From positions 45,267,348 to 45,331,347 of the forward strand of contig OZ020268.1 of assembly GCA_963971225.1 (NCBI GenBank): a DNA stretch of 64,000 nt, written 5' to 3'. The notes under the pieces are model-generated. The model did no database searches. It had not been told where the DNA came from and saw only the letters and a program-made list of their open reading frames with translations. Made by a program: the position numbers and the translations under genes. Shown in pieces: positions 34,230 through 46,232 of the stretch. How positions within the stretch are numbered: the stretch's first letter is position 1; each line of letters begins with the position of its first letter. This DNA is from Melieria omissa (taxonomy: Eukaryota; Arthropoda; Insecta; Diptera; Ulidiidae).

Positions 34230-36151
34230 TCAGTCCAGTCCGAAGCGCTCCTTGATGCCCATTTCTTGTATGAAACTGTACAGTGTGAAGGAGAATTTCG
34301 CTATCTGAATGAGAAAAGGAAGAAAGAAAAATCTGACAAATGTACGGAAATAATTCGAATTTTTCAGCCAAACACAACAAACGGCAGGAGTCATAAAGTC
34401 AACAGCGCACTGTGCACTTTGTGGTCCAGCCAGCCAGCACTCACACTCAGAAAACTGTTCAGCGTAATGGGGAACAGTTTGCCCGCCAACAGTTCCATGG
34501 CACGCTGTGTGTGCTGCATGAAGAGGACAAGCATTCTGCGGTAGCGCACATCCTGCTCCACCCAGTTGGAGTGGAAAATCACGTTCGCCAGTCGGTTGCT
34601 GTCGTCCATGAGGCACTGGGCTTGATAGCACAGCGGAAAAATCTCCACAACGACGGCCAGTATGTAAAAGCAGGAGGCCACACGCGCTGACATGTCGACG
34701 GCGAAAATCATAATGTTGATGAGAGTGGTGCCCAGCATGGCGGCGGTTATCATAAACTGTATGAAAATCGTTATCGAGATTATGGGTGAAATAATGCTGT
34801 ACAGTCTGCAAGAAAGTGAAAGTTTGCATTTGTGAACATGTCACCCAGTGGAGAATTTATAGACATTTATTTATGTGCGTACAACGAAAAAAAAAGTTAT
34901 GTACTTTAAATTAATTAAGATTATTTTGGATTATCTATCATTCAACAGGCAATGAAGTCTAACTTTTCATCGCCGTATCGCATTTGACCTCATTCACGTC
35001 CGCACTCATTTACACATTCAATTCCGGTCTTTCACTCACACATTCCCACTGGTGTAATCAATACCATCCTATCTTCACTTAAAAACCTAACTTGGTGAAA
35101 TCACAGATTGACTGTAAAAGGATTGAAACTGTCGCTCATTACAGCAACAACGCCAACAATTCAATGCCGCTTGTGGTTGACTTACTCCAGCAGATTCTTG
35201 TGATCCTTGATGCACATTTTCAGCTCCTCCAAGTTTTGCTCCAGAGTTGTGGTAGCATTGGTGCCGAGTTTCTTAACGCGCAGCAGCAGAATCTTCATGT
35301 GAGCGCGCAGTATGCAGACGTAGATGGGCGCATATGCATCGGTAACCACTTCCTGATAGCAGCAACCGTTCATTAGTGCATACTCCATGAATGCGGCCAG
35401 TGCGAATTCCAGCTTCGACTTGCGCCAGTCCACGAATGGGTTGTAGACCGCATACGGCGTTCGGCCCATGATTACCGACCCAATGAACGTGCTCGACGAG
35501 TAGCTCCAGTAGGAGAGGGCGAACAGCACAACAAACCGATTGCCCTGGCGCACCACTTTTCGCACCTCGGTCAGTTCGTCCTCGTCGCGGCATCGCTGGT
35601 CCATGACGGCCAGGATGTGCTCCGTGGAGCGCAGCTTGCGAAGCAGAAACGCCATGATGATGATTTTCACCGAGCAGCCGTACACGTTGATGGCCACCTG
35701 CACGGAGGTGAGCAAATTGCCAATTTGCAGGTCCTCGTCGGACATGGTTGCGTAGCTGATGGCGAAGGACAGCGGCAGCCAGATGGTCACCAGGCCGTTG
35801 GGTATGAGCGAGTAGAGCGCGTAGAGCAGTTTGTGTTTGTCGGGCATGTCGATGCCGAGAATGCGGAAACCCTTGTAAAGGTAATTGGTGGCATCGACGG
35901 TGCGCAGCGGGGTTGTTGCTGTAATTTTAATTGAAAGTTGAAGTACTACAATTCGGGTGTCCAAAAAACAGTGCAACTTTGTTGTAGCAACACTAACCAG
36001 CGTGTTGCGTTGTGCTAGCGGATTTAAGGAGAATTATTTCTGGCGTCGATTCGCGAGCGACTGCATTTTTACGATGCTCAGTGTCGGTCAGTTTGATGTC
36101 CTGGTCAGTTTGCAGATCCTGTTTTACGGCGTTCGGTGCAGGCGTGTCCAT
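34230..36151 (-). CDS. Odorant receptor gene 1 (7tm_6 family, probably Or7a-like), 4 exons
   Basis: Insect odorant receptors are seven-helix membrane proteins that form odour-gated cation channels with Orco in the dendrites of olfactory neurons. Exons on the minus strand: 36,151-35,998, 35,918-35,186, 34,805-34,445 and 34,304-34,230 (stop TGA 34,230-34,232). All junctions are GT-AG, with phases 1, 2 and 0. The joined frame is open for 440 aa. Landmarks: YLYKGFRILGIDMPDKHKLL (about residue 63 on), PLSFAISYATMSDEDL, the conserved helix block YVCILRAHMKILLLRVKKLG, LFPITLNSFLS before the last junction, and the family's C-terminal signature SFTLYSFIQEMGIKERFGLD. The start is the ATG at 36,151; reading further upstream would cross the TATA box at 36,217-36,224. 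No stop or shift is seen. The last intron is only 140 bp, much shorter than in the two paralogues. The 7tm_6 family call is firm; the Or7a assignment is inference. Confidence 0.9.
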
Positions 36152-36216
36152 TGTGGAGTGGCTGCGTCGTGCGTGGCTGCTCGCTAAATGCGTTTGGCCA
36201 AAGTGTCGATTTAGCG

Positions 36217-36224
36217 TTTTATAG
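36217..36224 (-). promoter_or_regulatory. TATA box of odorant receptor gene 1
   Basis: CTATAAAA on the minus strand, 66 bp before the ATG at 36,151, placing a start of transcription near 36,190. It also shows that the longer upstream reading frame is not translated. Confidence 0.6.
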
Positions 36225-37322
36225 CTGCATTTAGCTCTGTTTGTCACTTGGAGAATTGATTTTTATTTCCCACTCAAAAGACTCGCACACGTGCGAAAAT
36301 TTTTGTTTCTTTGGCCAACTTTGACGGTGTTTAAATTTTTATGTGAGGTTTATTGTACAAAGCAAGTTTTGCAGTAAACCCAAGAAGTGACACAGGACGA
36401 ACAGTTTTAAGTGTCCGGCAGGCAGACTCTGGTAGCCCAGCAGTGGGTGACACGCTTGATTTCAGTCAGCTTTAGTTTTCATATTAATATGTATGGTGTG
36501 ATTCTCTATTTTATATAATATTGATTAATTTTTATAAATTTGGAAAATTGATTTATTTTATAAAATATTGAAAAATCAAATTGAAATTAAATAAAATATT
36601 GGGAACAAAATAACACTAGAAAAACCGCAAGTATTCCACACCTACAAAGACTACATATCAGATCCGGTGATATATCGAAAAGTACTCATCGGATTTGGCA
36701 AATTTTTCACAAAAGAAATTTTTTTTTTAATATAATATTTTCCACGATGAAAAAATTATCGGCAAAAGCTGGCAGAAATACTGAAGAAAATACAGATATT
36801 TAAAAATGAAAAACCGTCAAAATGACCGCAATGGTCTTTTTAGTGTTAAAAAGAAAATTGAATGTTTAAGAAGAATTTTGGTAACAAATTTAAATCATAG
36901 TAAACTAAGATTGCATAAAATTTAGACTGAAGTTCTAAGTAAATGACAACTTCAGAATAATAAATAAAAAATATACTAAAATATTCTCAGGCATGAATTT
37001 GTAATGCTTCTCTTGAAATTTTTCAAGGAAGTAATAATAGATGTGAATTAAATATTCTGTAAGAATTTTGAAATAAAATATTTTCTTTCTACTATTCAAA
37101 ATTGGAAATGGTTTACACAGAGGAGCACTGATTGAATTGAATGGAATTTTAATTTTTAAGATAAATAACTTTTTGTCCTGACTGCCTTATTCATCAACGT
37201 CCAACCCAAACCGCTGAAGCAACAAATATGAAATTTGAACTGTTTTAACTGTAGTTTTATTTTCTAAAATAAAACTCCACTAAGAAGGGATTTTTTGAAT
37301 TCGGAGTCTTAAGGACAAAATA
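36225..37322. other. Spacer upstream of receptor gene 1
   Basis: AT-rich, no gene or repeat recognised. Upstream control elements of receptor gene 1 would be expected here. Confidence 0.5.
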
Positions 37323-37370
37323 TAAGGTTGGGGAAAAAGAAATCCATTACACGGTGCAACACTGAAAATA

Positions 37371-38372
37371 CACCTGACAAATTACATAGTGTAGGCTGTT
37401 TATATGGTCGAATAATCCATAAAAATATTTTTGTTATATTTGTTGTACCCTCCAAATTTTTTTTATTTACAAAAAACCGTTTTTACAAACTTTCCGCGGT
37501 AGTCTATGAATATCTCAGTCATTTTTTTAACGATTTTCAATATGTAATATGTTTTGGAAAGAGCATTGTCAGACCTTTCGAATGATGTATGTCAATTCAT
37601 TGTTTAAACAAATGAGTAGTAAGTTTTTATCGCATAAACCTTGAAAAAGTGATTTTTTTCTCAATTTTTTTAACTTTAACCAGTTTTTATTGCATAATGA
37701 AACAAAAAAATTAATAAAGTTAGGTAATATTCTGAAAGAAGATTTGTTTACGAACAAATTGGTGTATTGCTTTATTGAATTGTACCAAAACTGCGGAATC
37801 TACGCTATTTTTTCGTAACTAGAAAATATGGCCTATCATGTGTATTGCAGTGTGTACAATGAATTCGTCTTAAATTTTTATTTAAATCTCAAATGAATAC
37901 ATATTCAAGGCTTTATTTTCTAGTTACGAAAAAATTGCGTAGATTCCGCAGTTTTGGTCCAATTCAATAAAGCAATACACCAATTTGTTCGTAAACAAAT
38001 CTTCTTTCAGAATATTACCTAACTTTATTAATTTTTTTGTTTCATTATGCAATAAAAACTGGTTAAAGTTAAAAAACTTGAGAAAAAAATCACTTTTTGA
38101 AGGTTTATGCGATAAAAACTTACTACTCATTTGTTTAAACAATGAATTGACATACATCATTCGATAGGTCTGACAATGCTCTTTCCAAAACATATTACAT
38201 ATTGAAAATCGTTAAAAAAAATGACTGAGATATTCATAGATTACCGCGGAAAGTTTGTAAAAACGGTTTTTTGTAAATAAAAAAAATTTGGAGGGTACAA
38301 CAAATATAACAAAAATATTTTTATGGATTATTCGAACATATAAACAGCCTACACTATGTAATTTGTCAGGTG
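37371..38372. mobile_element. Palindromic (foldback) element, two 459-bp arms
   Basis: The left arm 37,371-37,829 and right arm 37,914-38,372 are near-perfect inverted copies separated by an about 84-bp loop. The outer ends are CACCTGACAAATTACATAGT and its inverse, with TA on each side (37,369-37,370 and 38,373-38,374). The same small ORF (starting MFVNKSSFRILPNFINFFVS) appears in both arms because of the palindrome; it is not a gene. It is inserted in a mariner and is therefore younger than it. Confidence 0.93.
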
Positions 38373-38420
38373 TATTTCATTTTTTTGTTTTTGTAGCACA
38401 GTGTTATTTATCATTGAACT

Positions 38421-39467
38421 TTAAGACGTTGTTTCGCATGTTTCGGATTGTCCGATTAGAGTCAAATATGTACCGTTTTGTTCTATAATTTGTTGCCATT
38501 TTAAAGGTAGCTTTATAATGACTCTCCCATAGAAGTCTTGGTCCTTATTGCCGAAAACTCTAGTAATCGATTTTCACATTCTTCTCTTGATGCCAATCAC
38601 TTAGGAAGTTTTGAAAGCGAGGAAGAGATGATAATCGCTTAGTGCCAGGTCCGGACTATATGGTGGATGCATCAAAACTTCCCAACCAAGCTCCCGGAGT
38701 TTCTGGCGAGTCAATATAGACGTGTGTGGCCTGGCGTTGTCCTGGTGGAACACAACACCTTTTCTGTTGTCCAATTCTGGCCGTTTCTGGTCAGTCACTG
38801 GCTTCAAACGGTCCAGTTGTGGACAGTAGAGATCTGAATTTAGTGTTTGGCCATATGGAAGCAACTCATAATAAATTATTCCCTTCCAGTCCCACCAAAT
38901 GCACAACAGAAACTTCCTAGCCGTTAGTCCTGGTTTGGCCACCGTTGCTTTTCCGCGCTTTGACCATGATCGTTTTCGCACAATATTGTCTTATGTGACC
39001 CATTTCTCATCTCCAGTCGCCATCCGTTTAAGAATCTGGTCGATTTCATTCCCCTTGGCCAAGGCTTCGTAGATGGAAATGCGATCCATCATGTTTTTTG
39101 TAGTTAATTGGTGTGGCACCCAAACATCGAACTTCTTTTTGAATCCAGCTTTGTGTAAATGGTTTAAAACGGTTTTATGGTCGATTTTTAGTTCCTGGGC
39201 GATGCTACGACTACTAGCATGCCCGTCAACTTCGATAATTTCTGTGATTTTGTCGACATTTTCGACGACGGGCCTGCCTGTGCGAGGAGCATCTTTAACG
39301 TCAAAAATAGCTGAACGGAATCGACGAAACCAAAATTGCACGTAATTAGCTGTTACAGTATCGGGACCATAAACACCATTCACAATTTCAGCCGCCTGGC
39401 TCGCATTTTTGCCTTTATCAAAGAACAACTATAAAATGTACCGAATTTTCTCTTTGTTGACTTCCAT
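38421..39467 (-). pseudogene. Mariner transposase with in-frame stops
   Basis: From ATG 39,467 to TAA 38,421-38,423 the frame is 348 codons, the usual mariner length, and no indel is needed. It is broken by four nonsense codons: after MEVNKEKIRYIL, after TGDEKWVT (38,991-38,993), after FLAFKTS (38,601-38,603) and eight codons later. The helix-turn-helix part includes DGHASSRSIAQELKIDHKTV. The catalytic blocks are TGDEKW, HQDNARPHTS and YSPDLALSDYHLF; the second and third Asp are 34 residues apart, i.e. DD34D, classical mariner. Point mutation rather than deletion killed this copy. Confidence 0.92.
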
Positions 39468-39631
39468 TTTTAACACCCTGTAACTTACTACTGAATGGAC
39501 CAAAATAAAATAGCAAAACAATTTTTTTAGTGCGAAATGTCACCTTGACAACGAGTATAAATTTGAAATTGTTTGATTGGTACTTTACGAGCCATCTTCA
39601 AAAAAAATAATCGTTTTTTTTCCCCCAACCT

Positions 39632-40448
39632 AATATGTTTTAAAGTGTTATATTTGAAGAAATCGGCCTATTAATTTCAAACTTGTAAAAAATCTCCAAA
39701 AATATTAACGTATTTAACGGGGTCAACAATGGGTTCGAGTATGGGAAGTCTACGAAAACACATGAACCGATTTTCAAAATTGGTGAAAGCACTTGAAATA
39801 AAATATAATTAAAATAAAAAATTAATTAATTAATGCAAAATTAAGTTAATAAATTAACAATTTGATTGATTATGGAGAAACATGGTTTAATGGGTTGTTC
39901 GACTTCTTACTTTTCGACTTACAAATATTTCAACACTTAAAAATTATGAAAAAGGTGCTTTTCATTAAAATCTTGGACAACGATAAGTATTTGTCAAGTC
40001 ATATGTTACATACTAACATACTTCGAAAAAGATTGGTAAAAGAAGTGTATTTTTTACAGAACAGTTTATCACGCGAACCAAAGTCAATTCAAAAAAATCT
40101 ATGTATAGGCTGAGTACTTCATAATCAAAAGTATGTTAGTTTTTATTTTTATTTTTTGTTCCTATGTGCACTTTATACATAAATTAATTACAATAAAATA
40201 TGCCAATTGCTTGTAAAGTTTTATGTGCTTCCTTGTTAAACTGTAAGCAGTGGTGTCAAAGGTCGTAAGCAGAAATATGTCATACACAATTTTTTAATAT
40301 TGTTAGAAGTAGTCTCCAGTTGATGTCTCGAGTGATGTGTGGTTTTTGTTGTAATCAATAATATTCGTGTACAATATAGGTTGGAGTGCAATCCAAAAGT
40401 AATTTTTCAAAGTAAGCACAAATATTTTTATAATCATTGCTGGCGTTT
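39632..40448. other. Spacer between the mariner and receptor gene 2
   Basis: AT-rich, no gene recognised. Confidence 0.5.
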
Positions 40449-42900
40449 TTAGAGTCCTAACTTCTCCTTAATTCCCATTTTCTTGATAAGTGTGTATAGG
40501 GAAAATGAAAATTTTGCAATCTGAAAGAGAAAGAAATTTACATAGATATATAAATGTTTTACATATATTTTTCAGAAAATGAAAAATCATCTCTCAAAAA
40601 ATTATGAGAGAAATTCAAGTAGGTAATTCAAGAAAAAATTGAAGTACGAGAAACTTAGGTTTAGGAAAAGTCAGCCTACAGCCTCTTTTTATAAAGACTT
40701 AGGGGCGGATCCAGAAAAATATTTCGGGGGGGGGGAGGGTTTCAAAAAGTAATTCTTTGATATTCATAAATTGTCTTTTAATTTGTATGTAGTTTTAATG
40801 TCGATCCTAATATTTCGGGGGGAGGGGTTTCAACCCCCAAACACCCCCTGAATCCGCCACTGTGAAGAGTCGTTGATGTCTTTAAACCTTCGTTAGTCAA
40901 GTGAGTGACATATGTCACCCATAAATTCATAAGTTCCATAGGTTTAAATTTTAATTTGACTAACGCAGAGTTAACTAAGAAACTCTACCAAGATGAGATA
41001 CTCCACAAGGAGAAATTGGCTATTTGTCAAAGCGAATCGTAGAGTTCAAGCTTCAATCAAAAATTTAAATGCATCAGTAATATTTTGAGTCTTTCAGCAT
41101 ATCTGGCTGTGGCACCGTCCCTTAGGTGGACGGATAACTCTTCGTAACAGTTTTATATATATATCGTATTCATGAACCTTGCAACGATGCACTTTTCATT
41201 TTAAATAAAGGAATTTCAGAGTTTACCGATGATCGTCGACAAAAAACAAAAGGACCAAATGGATAATGGCGAAAATATTAGTAATGCTGTTCTTTCGCAA
41301 AAAAGACACACTCTTTCCGGTTAGAAGAAACTGCAGATGATCAGAGATGGTGTGATAGTATAAAATATAGAAACTTTCAGAACATTTGAACATTCAGTTC
41401 TACTTCTACATTCTCTATCAGCTGTCCGCCCTGATCCCCGTGTACCAGATTTCAAGCAATAACTCATTAGATAAAAAATTAAAATACCCATCAAGTTACC
41501 TATTTATTTCATTGAATTTAAATAAAATTTGGATTATAAAATTCTACTTACGCTCACAAAACTGCTCAGTGTTATGGGAAAGATTTTGCCGGCGCTCAAC
41601 CCCATGGGACGCTGTGAGCGCTGCAAGAAGAAAACCAGCATTTTGCGGAATCGCGGATCCTGATTAGTCCAGTTGGAGTGAAATATCTGCTGCGACAGCC
41701 GGTCGCTGTCCTCGATCAAACACTGCGCATAGTAGCAGAGTGGAAATATTTCGACTACGACTGCCAGCACGTAGAAGCAGGAGGCCACTTGTGTTGACAA
41801 TTCCGAGGCAAAAATGAACATGTTGATCAGTGTGGCGCCGAGTAGAGTGGCTGTGATCATGAATTGTATGAAAATCGTTATAGAAATTATCGGCGCAATA
41901 ATGTCGTACAAGCTGAAAACCAAAGAAGAACGTCACATTGAGACATCATGCAAGAATTCTTGAACTGCAGTCAATGTTCAACTTGACATGGTATGCACCT
42001 CAGCAGATTCTTGTGGTCCATAATGCAGAGTCTTAGCTCCTCCAAATTTTGCTCCAACGTTAGGTCGGGGTTGGTGGCCAGCTTCTTCATGCGCAGTATC
42101 AAAATTTTCATGTGCGTACGCAGAATGCACACATAAATGACCGCGTAGGAGTCGTCCACCACCTGCTGGAAACAAGCGACGTCCATGAGCAAGAACTCGA
42201 TGAGCGCCGCCAGCACAAACTCCCCTGTTGACTTGCGCCAGTCCACGAACGGGTTGAACAGCGCATACGGCGGTCGGCCAACCGCCACCGATCCGAGCAG
42301 CGTGCTGGTCGAGTAGCTCCAGTAGGACATGGCGAAGAGCACAACGAAGCGACGACCCTGGCGCACAATTTTATGCAATTCGGCGATTTCGTCCTCGTCG
42401 CGGCAGCGTTCGTCCAGCTTCTGCATGAGTGCCTCCGCGGAGCGCAGCTTCGACAGCAAGAAGGCCATGACGACAATCTTGATCGAGCAGCCCAGCACGT
42501 TGATGGCCACCTGTATGGAAGTGAGCAGGCTGCTCAGCTCCAGGTCCTCGTCGGACATGGTGGCGTAGCTGAGTGCGAAGGAGAGCGGCAGCCAGATGGT
42601 CACCAGGCAGTTCAGTACGAGCGAGTAGAGCACGTAGAGAAATCGGTGCTTGTGCGGCATGTTGACGCCGAGTATGCGGAAACCCATGAAAAGATAACTG
42701 GTGGCCTGCTTGGTCTGCACGGGCTGCCTGCTCTGGTTCGGTTTCACTGAAAAACCAATTAAACGGAGACGTGTTGGATGAAATGGAAAAATGTGTTGAA
42801 TGTTTTGTAATTGTAAACTACGTCTTTGAATCACTGGCAGCTTGCTATTGCGCAGTTTTTGCCAATAACTGCGGGTCGTATCCTGAATGTAAGCTTCCAT
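40449..42900 (-). CDS. Odorant receptor gene 2 (7tm_6 family, probably Or7a-like), 4 exons
   Basis: Exons on the minus strand: 42,900-42,822, 42,746-41,999, 41,912-41,552 and 40,520-40,449 (stop TAA 40,449-40,451), 419 aa, phases 1, 2 and 0. All introns are GT-AG. It is close to gene 1: SYLFMGFRILGVNMPHKHRF, PLSFALSYATMSDEDL, NPFVDWRKST, YVCILRTHMKILILRMKKLA, and a last exon coding SFSLYTLIKKMGIKEKLGL. That exon is 1,031 bp away from exon 3 and easy to miss, because the intron contains a hAT-like MITE (40,703-40,862). The start is the ATG at 42,900 (MEAYIQDTTRSYWQKLRN): a TATA box at 42,951-42,960 puts transcription start near 42,925, and the longer frame upstream begins without an ATG. No disabling change is seen. 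The role is as for the paralogue; the ligand is unknown. Confidence 0.9.
40703..40862. mobile_element. hAT-like MITE (GGGGCGG ends) in a receptor intron
   Basis: Begins GGGGCGGATCCAG and ends CTGAATCCGCCACT, roughly inverted, with G- and C-rich subterminal runs. It is the same family as the SINE-split copy at 3,972-4,484, in opposite orientation. It lies in the last intron of odorant receptor gene 2. The flanking 8-bp duplication is at best imperfect. Confidence 0.75.
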
Positions 42901-42950
42901 TTCTTCTGCGCTTCGAATATCTTTTGAATGGCTGCGTGAAGAAGTAGCAA

Positions 42951-42960
42951 ATTTATAGAG
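42951..42960 (-). promoter_or_regulatory. TATA box of odorant receptor gene 2
   Basis: CTCTATAAAT on the minus strand, about 50 bp before the chosen ATG. It implies a 5' leader of only about 25 nt and fixes the start codon at 42,900. Confidence 0.65.
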
Positions 42961-45490
42961 AGAGCTGTTCAAAGGACCAACGAAATGCGTAACATGAAAT
43001 TTTTGGGGGATTTTTTGTTTTACATATTTTCCGAAAAGTTTTATGATGTTTTATTATTCATTAGTGGTTTCAAGATTTAATGCACTGAAAAGAAATAAGT
43101 GTCAGAGGTTCGCTTTAAAATTTTCAACGGATTGTGATGAACTGTTTTCAGCCTGTACGAGGTGTGGAAAAAATAAGAGATTTTATCCAATCAAATGCGA
43201 AACACTAACTTCAAGTTAAAAATTGCCACCCCGATTTAATGATTTTTTATAAAAAATTCGAGAAAATTGAACTTTAAGGGCAATAGCCATGTTAACTCTT
43301 GACCAATCGGAATCGACTATGGTCAAAATTTAAGTTTTAGGGTTGATTATTGTGTCATAAAAAAAATTATCCTCTCTTTTAACATATTATAAATCCAATA
43401 CAAATTAATAGATGAAAAAACGTGAAAAACACCTCCTAGCAAAAACCACCAATAATTTACAAACCAATCTTACGATCTAAAATTTGAGTACGCAGTTGGG
43501 ATCAGCGTCCGAAAATCCTTTAGAAAAGGTTTACTAGAACTCGAAAAATTTTTGGCTGTTGCCCAGTGTACACAACTGTACATTTTTCATCCAAACTATT
43601 CCTTGAATTGAAAGAGAGATGGCTGTCTCAGGTTTGTGTGTCGAGTAACAAACAGGTAGTTAAATTTTTCATTGGCAATTTGCACAACTTTGGATCCCTA
43701 ATTTTTCAATTCATTCACTTACTGATTCTGCTTGTTTCTTGATTTGAAAAAGAAGTGATTTCATATAATCCTAACAAAAAAATTCTATGCTATTAAATTG
43801 TGAGATCTTGATTACTTTTTTGCATCGTTGTCACGAATGGTTGGGAAGTTTTCGCCTAAAGACTGATCCTCTACTTATCTGTAGACTTGTAACGTCATCT
43901 TGTGGAAAACATATAATTTCGATATCCGATATATGGTCGTGCATTCATATTTACCGCCTTTGTCGTTTTCGAAGACCAATTGCAATTAAGTTCTTTTGGG
44001 CCCACATGTTGACTTACCATTTGTAGAAAATTCAAACATTGATAGTTCTAACATTAACATTCCTAAGCACAGTTTTTTGAAAGGTCAAATCCTATGGTCT
44101 CTTTTCTTCTGAAGAACCAAAAAACTGCGCATAAGTTTCTTAACTGCGTTAGGTATTAGTTGCTGGATACCAAATTGCAAATAGATAAATGGAAAGCATT
44201 TCATTCATTCTGTGAAGACATGAAGACACACTGATGCCAGTTGGAAATATTATGAGATCTCTAAACTTTTGTTCACACAGAGTTTCGAGGCATCGAGATC
44301 TTATTAAGCTGTATATACCTAACGATTTCACTTAGAGACATTATTGAGTCCGAAAAGTATCCATTGAAATATTTTGCTTTGGTTTTTTTTTTAATCAAAA
44401 GCAATTTGAAGCATGGTATCTTTATTAAAAAAATTAAATAAAACTTACTCACCAGTTCGATAACAAAAATCTGACAGTGTAAAGCAATACGCATAAGAAA
44501 TTTCATACTGTTAGAAATTTCTTGGAGCATATGTAATGGTGTGGGGTAAACTTGTTGTAGACTTGAAAACAATTAACAAGGTAACAGTTGTTGTTGGTTT
44601 TTAATAACTTACTTTGCACGAACTTTGAGCTCACACTATGGAAACAACTATAAAAAAACCAGAAACTAATTTTAAAGTAAAAATGAGTATCACAAGGCAC
44701 AGTGTGACTTTTTCACTTTAATGAAAGGATTCTTTTTTACTAACTTTTGGTTAGGAATTTAAAGCGACGCTCTTCGGGTGATGAGCCATGACTGCCATAG
44801 ACCTTACTAGTTATAAATACGAATTTATTACTCTAAGCATATTTTATATACCAAGTTACGCTACCTTTGATAAAACATTGTTGAGAGTGTCAGTGCTGAC
44901 TCTTGAAAAATTTTTTCCCGACCAAATCCGACCTCAAGCGAAGAAATTAATAATTTGCATTATCTTTAAAGTCATTTTGAAATTATAATTTTATTTTTTT
45001 TATAAATTTTGTGTACTAAAGAAAATATATTCACATCACAAAACCGAGCGAAATTCGTTTAAGCAGACCAGCGGACCAATCGAACCAATTTTGGTCCAAA
45101 AAGACCAAAAGCGGCAACACCTGGAGAGCGCAAAGGCTCCGCTCTCTGCTTACGATTTCAAATTTTGTGTGCTTATTTTGAGATTTTGTAATCGAGAACT
45201 GTAATAAAAAAAATTATTTTTTCCCTAGTAATCTAAGTTCACACAAATAGATTTCCTACACAAATATTCTATCAAGAAAACTGAAACAGAATTAATGGCA
45301 ACTCACTTTTCATCAAAGAACAACTTGTGGCAAATTTCTTAATTGAATCTCTTCTAAAATTTTGCCAGAACTCTTTCGCGGATTTCAGATTACCGATCCT
45401 GGGCTGTGTTATTAACTGTTTTAGATTGTCCACAATCATTTCAATTTATATATACAAATTCAATGAGAAAAAGCACGCATTAATAATGTT
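42961..45490. other. Spacer upstream of receptor gene 2, no gene seen
   Basis: AT-rich, no transposon end recognised and no exon-like frame. It should contain the control region of receptor gene 2. Confidence 0.5.
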
Positions 45491-45496
45491 CGCTAT

Positions 45497-45810
45497 TTTC
45501 TAAATTGGACAATTAGACAACTGTTGACAACTACGAACAATTAAAGTGTACTAAATGTCTCTATTTCGCCTAAACGGAAAGTTAAATATATATTTAATGC
45601 GTGATAATTGTGCTTGCAGACCGACTACAGTCATTACTCAATGCCCACTTTACAGCGCAAAACAAATCAAGTCGCCTCGTATGGACTACACCCACCTGTC
45701 ATATAGGAAAACTAGTGAAGAAATGGAAGCCATGTGTCATATTACATACAGAGTTAGTTTCATGTAAGTACGTAATTAAAATATTGAGCAACATGCAATG
45801 TTTATATATA
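45497..45810. repeat. Duplicated noncoding block A
   Basis: About 310 bp shared, with substitutions and small indels, with 55,795-56,130. Matching segments in the same order include TTTCTAAATTG, AAATGTCT, TATATTTAATG, GTGATAATT, GACCGACTACA, CCCACTTTACAG, GTCGCCTCGTAT, TGTGTCATATT and TTAAAATATT. It lies about 2.6 kb upstream of receptor gene 2. I find no coding frame common to both copies. It may be a duplicated control element or an old transposon. Confidence 0.7.
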
Positions 45811-46232
45811 AAACAGTTAAAGTTATTTATTGATCAATCAATCAATCAAAAAGATTGCCTTAGAAAAAGTTGTTATTACGCGCTCAAGTCTGAGCTAATT
45901 GAAAATGAATCCATAAAATGCTTAAATGTCTATAAATTAATTACTGAGAAGGATCTTTTGGGCTTAAATACTGAAATCAACGAATGAAACGAGTATACAT
46001 TATTTCACCGCGTACTTTTAACCCTTTCGACCCCAAAGTGGCCTGAGAGCAACTTCACCGATTTGTCATCTTATAGCAAAAGCTTCGATTGATTTATGGG
46101 TTTAATTTAAGTAGGCACCAACAAATTAATATTTTTAGAAGTGAATTCAAAGCAAATTACAAAAATTTAACTGTTATCCTCAAAATAATTTGATCATAAT
46201 TTGCAGCGATATCAGTGAAAGCTTGTGTTCTA

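Larger units (their letters stand above)
37325..39631 (-). mobile_element. Mariner element carrying a nested 1-kb palindromic element
   Basis: Ends AGGTTGGGGAAAAAG (left) and its near-inverse TTTTTTCCCCCAACCT (right). Without the 1,002-bp insertion at 37,371-38,372 and its duplicated TA, the mariner would be about 1.3 kb, the normal length. The transposase gene on the minus strand has no indel but four in-frame stops. Confidence 0.88.

Noticed and set aside
35182..35934. Plus-strand and alternative-frame ORFs over the receptor exons
   Set aside because: They are shadows of the receptor exons, which alone show conserved protein blocks and splice signals. The same applies at 41,971-42,750 and 50,526-51,352.
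36152..36247. A longer N terminus for receptor gene 1
   Set aside because: The upstream in-frame start at 36,247 is GTG rather than ATG, and it lies upstream of the TATA box.
37569..38193. The repeated small ORF MFVNKSSFRILPNF... as a gene pair
   Set aside because: It appears twice only because it lies in the two arms of a palindromic element.
42901..42972. A longer N terminus for receptor gene 2
   Set aside because: The frame begins with TTG at 42,972 and spans the TATA box. The ATG at 42,900 follows the expected transcription start.
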